A model generated the notes under the pieces. The model had not been told where the DNA came from and ran no database searches. It saw nothing but the letters and a program-made list of their open reading frames with translations. The translations under genes were made by a program, and so were the position numbers. Positions 58,028 through 64,000 of a DNA stretch of 64,000 nucleotides are shown piece by piece. Source of the DNA: CF-118 sp035689345 (GTDB lineage: Bacteria > Chloroflexota > Dormibacteria > Dormibacterales > Dormibacteraceae); assembly GCA_035689345.1 (NCBI GenBank), contig DASSLR010000049.1:1-64000 (forward strand), read 5' to 3'. The first letter of the stretch is position 1. Each line of letters begins with the position of its first letter.

Positions 58028-58456
58028 TCAGCGCTTGAGGGTGACCTTCCCGGTGCCGAAATCAGCTGGCGCCGAGGTGTGCTCGTGGATGATCTTCCAC
58101 TCGCCGTCGTGGTTCCTGCGTAGAACCCAGGTGATGCGGTTGTCCATCGCGCGCAGCTCTTTGCCGTCGGCCGAAAGGCCTCGATAAGTCAGGAATGCGT
58201 GGGCGGCCGCCACGCCGTCGCCAGCAGTGATCCGGACGTCGTGAAACTCGGGAGATGACAGGTCGGCTCCCAGCGAGCCGAACCACTCGGTCGCCATGGC
58301 TCGCCAGTCCGCCAGCCCGCGATAAGCCCACCGGCCCCACATGTCGAACACGGTCACCTCGTCGTCGTACAGGCTGAGGAAGGACTCGACGTCCTTGTCG
58401 TGGACCGCGGTCCGGTAACGGTCCAGCATCTCTTCGATCTTCTTGGTGTCGCTCAC
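58028..58456 (-). CDS. SnoaL/NTF2-like domain protein
   Basis: Cone-fold protein of 142 residues resembling SgcJ/DUF4440-type proteins: an N-terminal helix pair EEMLDRYRTAVHDKDVESFL, then LYDDEVTVFDMWG, and a C-terminal sheet with DNRITWVLRRNHDGEWKIIHEHTS. Members bind small hydrophobic ligands or act as isomerases. GTG start with GAGAG just before. Transcribed alone, divergent from the small cysteine protein. Confidence 0.85.
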   Translation of the reverse strand: MSDTKKIEEMLDRYRTAVHDKDVESFLSLYDDEVTVFDMWGRWAYRGLADWRAMATEWFGSLGADLSSPEFHDVRITAGDGVAAAHAFLTYRGLSADGKELRAMDNRITWVLRRNHDGEWKIIHEHTSAPADFGTGKVTLKR

Positions 58457-58499
58457 CTCTCTATGGAATCACCGTCGACGATCTGGCGTTTGAGCGCGC

Positions 58500-58802
58500 A
58501 TGGAGACCTATCGCGCGCGGACCGACGTCATCGCCTGCACGCTCACGCCCGACGACCTCAAAGACGTCGGGCAGGCCTGGCAGAAGCTCTTCCGCGAATC
58601 GCTCATCGCCCGCGAGGACGTGCCGGGAGGTCTGCGTCTCGAGGTCCATCCCGGCAGCGCCGGCGCTCTCCGCAGCCTGATCGACATCGAACGCGAATGC
58701 TGCCAGTGGATCACCTTCGAGCTCGACGGACCGGTGGTGACGATGACCTCGCCTGGCGCCGGCGAAGAGGCGATCCGGGAGATGTGGCAGGCGCGCGGCT
58801 AG
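58500..58802 (+). CDS. small conserved-type protein with ECC motif
   Basis: Protein of 100 residues that I cannot name. The middle reads LIDIERECCQWITFEL, and the end VTMTSPGAGEEAIREMW. Small proteins with a helix bearing E-x-x-CC followed by hydrophobic strands recur in actinobacterial and Chloroflexi-like genomes; the adjacent cysteines could bind metal or act in redox. ATG 58500 is the only good start. The stop overlaps the convergent membrane gene by four bases. Confidence 0.75.
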   Translation: METYRARTDVIACTLTPDDLKDVGQAWQKLFRESLIAREDVPGGLRLEVHPGSAGALRSLIDIERECCQWITFELDGPVVTMTSPGAGEEAIREMWQARG

Positions 58803-59314
58803 CGCGAACCCTGCGCCGTCAGCGCGATCAGGCCGATCAGGGCGCCCACCAGCAGCGCCGCGGCTCCGGCCGTGGCGAGCGCGGTCAGTGCCGCTCGTTG
58901 CCATGGACGGAGGCCGGCCGCCGGCGCCAGGGCCACCGCCATAGACGACAGCCAGTAGCCGATCTCGGCCCGGGAGCTAGCTTTCGACCCGCCGGCGGCG
59001 GTCACCGCCAGGAACAGCGCGACCAAGGCCACGACCGAGACGACCGAGAGCCACAGCGGCCGCACGCCGAGGAGGCTGAGGCCGATGGCCAGGGCGACCA
59101 GCGCGATCGCGACCCACGCGAAGCCGTCGGTCCCGACGCCGACCACCCTGGTCGCGCCGTTGGCGGCCTGATAGGAGTAGTCGTGCGGCGCCAGCGTCTG
59201 GTAGCCGTTGATCGTGTCGACTCGGTCCTGCGTGCAGGCCGCGTAAAGCGTCGCGAACGGCAGCGCGAACAGGGCGAAGAACGCCCCGTATCCGACAGCA
59301 GGCCAGCGCTTCAT
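58799..59314 (-). CDS. small multi-pass membrane protein
   Basis: Unrecognised membrane protein of 171 residues with four to five hydrophobic segments (AVGYGAFFALFALPFATLYA, AWVAIALVALAIGLSLLG, LSVVSVVALVALFLAVTAAG, and a C-terminal Ala/Leu-rich helix). A loop after the first segment (CTQDRVDTINGYQTLAPHDY) is probably extracytoplasmic. ATG 59314 is chosen since the first helix follows at once; longer frames to 59374 overlap a repeat. No functional motif seen. Confidence 0.75.
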   Translation of the reverse strand: MKRWPAVGYGAFFALFALPFATLYAACTQDRVDTINGYQTLAPHDYSYQAANGATRVVGVGTDGFAWVAIALVALAIGLSLLGVRPLWLSVVSVVALVALFLAVTAAGGSKASSRAEIGYWLSSMAVALAPAAGLRPWQRAALTALATAGAAALLVGALIGLIALTAQGSR

Positions 59315-59370
59315 CTCGTCCCGCACTCTGAGGCGCGGGGATAAGAACCTGATAAGTCGCACGCCCGCCC

Positions 59371-59401
59371 CCACCCTGACCCTCCCGCGAGCGGGGAGGG
59401 G
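59371..59401. repeat. CCCTCTCCC-family hairpin repeat
   Basis: CCACCCTGACCCTCCCGC followed by GAGC and GGGGAGGGG, an imperfect hairpin in the same orientation as the 34137 copy. It lies in the 90-base gap between two leftward genes. Confidence 0.7.
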
Positions 59402-59404
59402 AGA

Positions 59405-59776
59405 TCAGAGCGGGATCAGCTCGAAGGTCGCCTGCTCTGCGAGCGTCAGCGGCTCGGATCCCTGGGACGACTTGACGATCGAGCCGTACTTTTCACGGGC
59501 GAGCCGGGACACGGACCGCGCCTCTTCGGGATCGGTGATGTGCCGCGGCTTCACCTTGACGGTCTGACCACCCACGGCCAGGGTCGCCTCCCCGCGAGCC
59601 ATGAGGTTCTGGGGCCAGTCGCGCGTGAACGCCTGGCCCGAGCGCGCGAACAGCTTCTTGCCATCGGTGATGATCCAGATCGTGACCTTGCGCGGCTTGC
59701 CGCTCTTGCGTCCGTAGGTGGTGAGAGTGACCTCCTTCTCGTGGGCGGCAGCCTCCACAACGCCCTTAGTGCTCAC
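59405..59776 (-). CDS. deazaflavin-dependent nitroreductase family protein
   Basis: Split-barrel protein of 123 residues of the Ddn-like (nitroreductase/quinone reductase, F420-binding) family. LTTYGRKSGKPRKVTIWIIT and LFARSGQAFTRDWPQNLMARG correspond to the conserved TxGRKSGxxR and W-x-x-N-L blocks that bind the deazaflavin. It likely reduces quinones or related acceptors with F420H2. Its stop is 3 bases after the upstream repeat. It is downstream of the BBE-type oxidase by 4 bases. Confidence 0.87.
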   Translation of the reverse strand: MSTKGVVEAAAHEKEVTLTTYGRKSGKPRKVTIWIITDGKKLFARSGQAFTRDWPQNLMARGEATLAVGGQTVKVKPRHITDPEEARSVSRLAREKYGSIVKSSQGSEPLTLAEQATFELIPL

Positions 59777-59780
59777 GTAC

Positions 59781-61034
59781 TCACTGAACCGGCTTTGACG
59801 GCTCGATGTTCTGGTTGAGGCGGAAGACGTTCATCGGGTCGAAGCGGTCTTTGAGCGCCACGAGGCGCGCGTAAACGTCCTCGCCGTACGCCTGGCGCAC
59901 GCGCTCCTGCGGCTCCTGCATCTGATAGTTGGAATAAGCCCCACCGCCCATGAAGGGCTGCAGCCGCGCGAAGCCGTCGCGCGCCCATTCGATGTTCTCG
60001 GTGTCGCGCGTGGCGTCCGTCCACTTCGCGTTGACCAGAAGGTTGTACTTGGCGCCCGCGAAGCTCACCGCGTTCGTGCCAGGAGGCGTGCGGTGGAGGG
60101 CGCCGTGCAGGTGCTCGACCTGGACCTGGCTCATCGGCGATTTCGCGGAGGAGAACACCTCGTCCCACGCTTCGATCGCCGCGGGACTCAGGGGGCCCAT
60201 CCCGTTCGTCTTCCAGTAGTTGCGCACGCCCCACGGCAGGCTGGCGTCGAGCATGCGCTGGGAGTCCACGTACGAACGCGTCGCGAGCCCGTCTTGCAGC
60301 AGGTCCGGGCGCGAGCGCAGTGGTTCGAAGACCCGAGACGCGGCCTCATCAGGACCGCTGAAGCACGCGAACACCGAGTCCACCGCGTCGCCGTCGGGTG
60401 ATCGGTGGACGATCAGGTCGCATGCCAGCTCGTCCGGCGCGCTGTCCGCGAACTCGTCATAGAACTTCATGAAATCGCGGGAATGCACGAAGTCGACCAG
60501 GCCCGACACGACGCTGCCGAGCGGGTGCAGGGCGAACTCAAACGCAGTCACCACGCCGAAGTTGCCGCCTCCGCCGCGCAAGCCCCACAGCAGCTCAGGG
60601 TTCTCGTCGGCGGATGCGCGCACGCGCTCGCCGGTGGCCGTGATCAGGTCGGCGCCGACCAGGTTGTCGCATGCGAGACCGTGAAGCCCCCGCAGTACTC
60701 CGATGCCGCCACCGAGCGTCAGGCCCGCGACTCCGGTGCTGGACACGATTCCGCCAGGCGTGGCGAGGCCGTGCGCCTGTGTCGCGACGTCGAAGTCGCC
60801 CCACGTGGCGCCGCCCTGCACTCGCGCCCGCCGGCGCTGCGCATCGACCTCCACGCGGCGCATGAGCGAGAGGTCGATGACCAGGCCGCCTTCGACGACC
60901 GAGTTGCCCGCGACGTTGTGGCCGCCGCCACGTACGGCGATCCGCAGGTCGTGCCGTCGCGCCACGTCGAGCGAACGCCTCACGTCCGACTCGTTCGCGC
61001 AGCGGATGATCAGCTCCGGCCGGCGGTCGATCAT
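59781..61034 (-). CDS. FAD-binding oxidoreductase, berberine bridge enzyme type
   Basis: FAD-linked oxidase of at least 417 residues. The PP-loop FAD domain has IAVRGGGHNVAGNSV with the His used for covalent FAD, GGIVSSTGVAGLTLGGGIG and LWGLRGGGGNFGVVT; the BBE domain at the C-terminus ends RFDPMNVFRLNQNI. A bicovalent Cys is not seen at its usual place (Gly-rich SSTGVAG). ATG 61034 is the first standard start, yet codons upstream read GEVIPRGIPEYDEARRVFNG, a conserved family block, so the real start is near 61124-61136 at ATA or ATC. It oxidises a sugar, alcohol or amine. Confidence 0.88.
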   Translation of the reverse strand: MIDRRPELIIRCANESDVRRSLDVARRHDLRIAVRGGGHNVAGNSVVEGGLVIDLSLMRRVEVDAQRRRARVQGGATWGDFDVATQAHGLATPGGIVSSTGVAGLTLGGGIGVLRGLHGLACDNLVGADLITATGERVRASADENPELLWGLRGGGGNFGVVTAFEFALHPLGSVVSGLVDFVHSRDFMKFYDEFADSAPDELACDLIVHRSPDGDAVDSVFACFSGPDEAASRVFEPLRSRPDLLQDGLATRSYVDSQRMLDASLPWGVRNYWKTNGMGPLSPAAIEAWDEVFSSAKSPMSQVQVEHLHGALHRTPPGTNAVSFAGAKYNLLVNAKWTDATRDTENIEWARDGFARLQPFMGGGAYSNYQMQEPQERVRQAYGEDVYARLVALKDRFDPMNVFRLNQNIEPSKPVQ

Positions 61035-61120
61035 GCCGTTGAAGACCCGCCGCGCCTCGTCGTACTCGGGTATCCCACGCGGGATGACCTCGCCCTCGAT
61101 CTGGCCGACCTCGATCGCCT

Positions 61121-62281
61121 TTATGCCGGGTTGGATGCTCGAGACCTCGCCAGAAATCGCGGCGCCAGCGAGCCGACGACCGCCATCAAAACCGCGCCGG
61201 CCACCGGCGGCCAGAACGCCGGCGGAATGCGCCCGGTGGCGTCGACCAGCACGCCCGCGGTGAGCGGCCCGACGAACGCGAGCAGGTAGCCCGCGGTGTA
61301 CATGACCGCAGAGTAGATCGAGGCCTCGCTCTCGTCAGTCGCGATCAGCGGCGGGAGCGCGATCGAGGCCACGAACGCGGCTGCGGTGCCGAGCCCGACC
61401 ATGAAGACGAGCGGCCGCACGAAGTCCGTCAGGCCGAGCAGCAGCCCGAGCGAGCCGATCACCGACAGGGCTCCGGCGGCCACGTAGAACCACGTCGACA
61501 TCGCGTACTGCCAGCGGACGAACGTCAGCGCGAAGAACGGGATGATCGGAAACAGGGTCAGGAAGAGATAGGTGGTGGCGATGTCCGCGGCGCTGTGCCC
61601 CGTCAGGAGAAACGGGACCCATGTGGCGACCGTGTAGTACACGAGGTTCTGGAACGTGAACAGCCCGGCGACCTGCCACACCCGCGGATCGCGCAGCACT
61701 TTGCCCAGGTCGACCGGAGGTGCCGTGCCGCGGTCAGGCGGCGTGAATCGCACCCAGAGCACCGCGCCCACCGCAGCCACGCCCGCCCACACGAGGAACA
61801 TGGCGCGCCACCCGATGGCGTGGGAGATGAACGGCGACAGCGATGCGCCCAGCACGTTGCCCATCAGCAGGCCGTTCGCGTAGAGGTTGCTGACCCGGGC
61901 GATCGCGGTCGGGAACCAGCGGCGGATCAGCACGGCCAGTGGGGGCTGCGCGATGGCGATCGACAGCGTGAGCAGGGCGCTCCCGGCGAACACCCAGAAT
62001 GCGCCCGGCGGCAGCGCGATGGACGCGCCGAACAACGCGAGGCCCGCGGCGCACAGCGTCACCAGGCGGCGCGCGCCGAACCTCGTCGCCAGCAGCGCAC
62101 CCGGGATGGACGCGATCCCGAGGGCCAGCACGGCCACCGAGGTGATCGACCCGGTGGCGAAGTAGCTCAGGCCGAGGTCGGCCCGCATCGCGGGCAACGT
62201 CGGCGGGATCGCGAACAGCAGGACGCGCAGGTTGAAGGCGGTCAACCAGACCAGGCCGAGCGTGGCGACGTCCCTGCGCAA
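61121..62281 (-). CDS. MFS transporter (CynX/NimT-like)
   Basis: Major facilitator of 386 residues with twelve hydrophobic segments; VWLTAFNLRVLLFAIPPTLP at the start is like cyanate/nitroimidazole (CynX/NimT) carriers, and GARRLVTLCAAG and RRWFPTAIARVSNLYANG are loop motifs. It probably imports a small organic anion. The TTG start lies 9 bases after the SDR stop. Its TAA lies within the probable upstream extension of the next gene (ATAA). Confidence 0.87.
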   Translation of the reverse strand: MRRDVATLGLVWLTAFNLRVLLFAIPPTLPAMRADLGLSYFATGSITSVAVLALGIASIPGALLATRFGARRLVTLCAAGLALFGASIALPPGAFWVFAGSALLTLSIAIAQPPLAVLIRRWFPTAIARVSNLYANGLLMGNVLGASLSPFISHAIGWRAMFLVWAGVAAVGAVLWVRFTPPDRGTAPPVDLGKVLRDPRVWQVAGLFTFQNLVYYTVATWVPFLLTGHSAADIATTYLFLTLFPIIPFFALTFVRWQYAMSTWFYVAAGALSVIGSLGLLLGLTDFVRPLVFMVGLGTAAAFVASIALPPLIATDESEASIYSAVMYTAGYLLAFVGPLTAGVLVDATGRIPPAFWPPVAGAVLMAVVGSLAPRFLARSRASNPA

Positions 62282-62290
62282 CTGGCCGGC

Positions 62291-63118
62291 TCAGATCCTC
62301 GAGGAGTCGGGAACCGGGTTGTGCTTGCGCACCCAGCGGAAGACGTCGCTCGTCGCGAGCTGGCCCCCGGTCACGTACAGCACGTTGCCCGACACCCAGC
62401 CGGCCTCCTCCGAGCACAGGTAAACCGCCGCGGCGGCGACGTCGTCGGGCACGCCAACACGGCCGAGCGGATAGAAGGAGGCGCGGTCGGCGCGCTGCTC
62501 CTCGGTGCTGAGCCACGGCTCGGTGAGGCGCGTTTCGACGACGCCAGGCGCGATGGCGTTGACGCGAATGCGATCCTTGCCCAGCTCGTAGCCCAGAACC
62601 TTCGTCACGTTCGCGAGCGCGGCTTTGGCCGAGCCGTAGATGCCTTCGGTCGGGGCCGGGAAGACCGCGTCGATGCTGACGATGTTGAGGATCGCGCCGC
62701 CGCGGCCCTGCTTCGCCATGTGCCGCGCTGCCGTCACCGCCGCGAACAGCGGCGTGCGCAGGTTGAGCGCGTACATGGCGTCGAAGGCCTCGATCGTCGT
62801 TTCGGCCAGCGGCCCGATGGCGCCGGGCATGTCGAGGATGCCGCCGGCGTTGTTTACGAGCACGTCGAGGCCGCCCAGCTGCTCGGCAGCCGCGTCGACC
62901 ATCTTCACCGCCTTCGCGGTGTCGCCCATGTCGACGACGTGCACGGACGCCTTGCGGCCGTGCGCGCGCACCTCACCCGCCACTTGATCGAGCTCGGACT
63001 TGCTGCGCGCGGCGATCGCGACGTCGGCGCCTTGCTGCGCAAACGCGAGGGCGATCGCACGACCGATGCCCCGCCCGCCGCCCGTGACCAGCGCCTTCTT
63101 GCCTTCGAACGAGAACAT
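62291..63118 (-). CDS. SDR family oxidoreductase
   Basis: Short-chain dehydrogenase of 275 residues: TGGGRGIGRAIALA, NNAGG, catalytic Ser in NIVSIDAVFP, YGSAK, and IAPGVVETRLTEPWL. The C-terminal RWVRKHNPVPDSSRI tail is longer than usual. GGGAGG is well placed before ATG 63118; the frame continues upstream only as the shadow of the divergent flavoprotein gene. It heads the leftward string SDR-MFS-BBE oxidase-Ddn-like protein. Confidence 0.9.
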   Translation of the reverse strand: MFSFEGKKALVTGGGRGIGRAIALAFAQQGADVAIAARSKSELDQVAGEVRAHGRKASVHVVDMGDTAKAVKMVDAAAEQLGGLDVLVNNAGGILDMPGAIGPLAETTIEAFDAMYALNLRTPLFAAVTAARHMAKQGRGGAILNIVSIDAVFPAPTEGIYGSAKAALANVTKVLGYELGKDRIRVNAIAPGVVETRLTEPWLSTEEQRADRASFYPLGRVGVPDDVAAAAVYLCSEEAGWVSGNVLYVTGGQLATSDVFRWVRKHNPVPDSSRI

Positions 63119-63152
63119 GCGCGACCTCCCTTTCAGATCGAATCGAGCCCCC

Positions 63153-63162
63153 ATGCTAGCCT
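63153..63162. promoter_or_regulatory. possible overlapping divergent -10 boxes
   Basis: ATGCTAGCCT contains TAGCCT rightward (63157-63162), seven bases before ATG 63170, and TAGCAT leftward (63158 to 63153), 34 bases before ATG 63118. The rightward spacing would give a leaderless mRNA. No clear -35. Confidence 0.35.
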
Positions 63163-63169
63163 TCGAAAG

Positions 63170-64000
63170 ATGTCCGAGCGAGTCAGCACGCTGATCGTCG
63201 GCGGCGGAATCGCGGGCACCGCGCTCGCGCATTACCTGGCCGAGGAAGGCGAGCAGGGGATCCTCCTGGTTGAGGCCGACGAGCTCGGCAGCGGGTCCAC
63301 AGGCGGGTCGTTCGGCGGCGTCCGCCAGCAGTTCAGCACTCCGCTGGAGATCGAGCTCTCGCGCCGCGGCCTCGAGTTCTGGCGCACCGCGGAGCGCGTT
63401 TTCGATTCGCCGGTGCCGTGGCACCAGAACGGCTACCTGTTCATGAGCGGCAACCCCGACATCGTCGCGAAGCTGGCGGAGGCCGCGGCGCTGCAGAGGT
63501 CGATGGGGCTCACGGACGTGCACGTGCTCGACGTCGAGCAGGTCAAGGAGCTGACGCCGTGGGTCGGCACTGGCGGATTGCTCGGCGCGGTGTACACGCC
63601 GCAGGACGGCAAGGTGACGCCGACCGACGGTGTGGCGGCGCTGGCCAAGGCGGCTCGCGCGCGTGGTGTCCGCATCCAGGAGCACTGGGACGTGAAGTCG
63701 ATCGAGCGCTCCGGCTCAGACTGGCGCGTGACCGGTCCTGAGGTCGTGGAGGCCGAGCGGGTCGTCCTGTGCACGGGCTACTGGTCCACCAACCTGCTCC
63801 GCGCGTTCGGCCTCGAGCTGACGATCCGCCCGGTGCCCCTGTACGCGGCCATCACCGAGCCGGCGCTCGAAGGCCAGCTCGTGCCGCTGTCGATCGACCT
63901 CGACACGGGCCTGTTGATCGAGCGCGAGAGCGGTGGGCTTTTGATCGCCGTGCTGCTCGAGGAGAACCCGCCGGGCTACGGGCACGCGCAGATGCTCGAC
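63170..64000 (+). CDS. FAD-dependent oxidoreductase (DAO family), cut by window edge
   Basis: First 277 residues of a D-amino acid oxidase-fold flavoprotein; the frame is open to the last base. Dinucleotide motif LIVGGGIAGTALAHYLAEEG (8-27), then LVEADELGSGSTGGSFGGVR, a loop like that of sarcosine oxidase beta or glycine oxidase type enzymes, and the internal RVVLCTGYWSTNLL. Likely substrate is a secondary or D-amino acid. The start codon ATG 63170 follows CGAAAG, a poor ribosome site. Confidence 0.87.
   Translation, partial: MSERVSTLIVGGGIAGTALAHYLAEEGEQGILLVEADELGSGSTGGSFGGVRQQFSTPLEIELSRRGLEFWRTAERVFDSPVPWHQNGYLFMSGNPDIVAKLAEAAALQRSMGLTDVHVLDVEQVKELTPWVGTGGLLGAVYTPQDGKVTPTDGVAALAKAARARGVRIQEHWDVKSIERSGSDWRVTGPEVVEAERVVLCTGYWSTNLLRAFGLELTIRPVPLYAAITEPALEGQLVPLSIDLDTGLLIERESGGLLIAVLLEENPPGYGHAQMLD

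Overview
The window is a dense, very GC-rich (roughly two thirds or more G+C by eye) bacterial chromosome segment with no rRNA, tRNA, phage, IS element or CRISPR array that I could see. Genes are tightly packed: 23 same-strand junctions are four-base overlaps of the type ATGA, GTGA or TTGA, and GTG starts are common. F420-type enzymes (a luciferase-like oxidoreductase and a deazaflavin-dependent nitroreductase-family protein), Tat and lipobox signals, two complete branched-chain amino acid type (Liv) ABC transporters and no outer-membrane proteins fit a soil-type Chloroflexota/Dormibacterota or Actinomycetota-like organism. The phylum is an inference, not proven.

Layout. 1-6424 (minus): isochorismatase-family hydrolase, D-threonine aldolase/D-serine deaminase-like enzyme, KDG kinase, KDPG aldolase, amidase, amidohydrolase and a cut-off membrane protein. 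6439-7686 (plus): TIM-barrel-like protein of unknown function. 7657-19682 (minus): one probable 12-gene operon read from a clear TTGACA promoter, coding a Gfo/Idh/MocA dehydrogenase, a Liv transporter, a histone-deacetylase-family amidohydrolase, an RraA-like protein, a CocE-type hydrolase, RidA, an SDR and a D-aminoacylase. 19763-21990 (plus): two-subunit GMC dehydrogenase. 22075-24740 (minus): glutathione peroxidase and a NatAB-like exporter. 24850-34126 (plus): orphan histidine kinase, MFS exporter, nitroreductase, thioesterase, aminotransferase, a 53-residue AtzG/GatC-like subunit with its amidase, GNAT, two RidA proteins, VOC protein and SDR. 34175-38560 (minus): DadA-type dehydrogenase, enolase-superfamily enzyme, PPOX protein, cupin, Glu/Leu/Phe/Val dehydrogenase. 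38784-43738: second Liv system (binding protein plus; LivF, a fused LivM-LivG and LivH minus). 43838-54727 (mostly plus): amine oxidases, 2-oxoacid dehydrogenase E1 alpha/beta, ornithine cyclodeaminase-like protein, M20 and M24 peptidases, SDR and glyoxylate-type aminotransferase. 54827-64000: E2 acyltransferase, F420 oxidoreductase, esterase, small proteins, BBE-type FAD oxidase, MFS, SDR and a cut-off FAD oxidoreductase.

Together the genes describe scavenging of amides, N-acyl and D-amino acids, amines and sugar acids: import by Liv transporters, hydrolysis of amide/acyl groups, flavin-dependent oxidative deamination with RidA proteins to clear imines, then 2-oxoacid and glyoxylate handling by the dehydrogenase complex, aminotransferases and glutamate/leucine-type dehydrogenase.

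The most unusual non-coding signals are (i) a paired GTGCAC-centred repeat with 40-41 bp period present in all three convergent intergenic gaps longer than 80 bp; (ii) a divergent promoter with a dyad operator and a structured 126-nt leader before livK; (iii) a second, hairpin-forming CCCTCTCCC repeat family that has written the C-terminus of at least one protein; and (iv) two genes whose recognisable coding sequence extends upstream of any standard start codon. No gene-free stretch exceeds 300 bases; the longest is the 38561-38783 divergent regulatory region.
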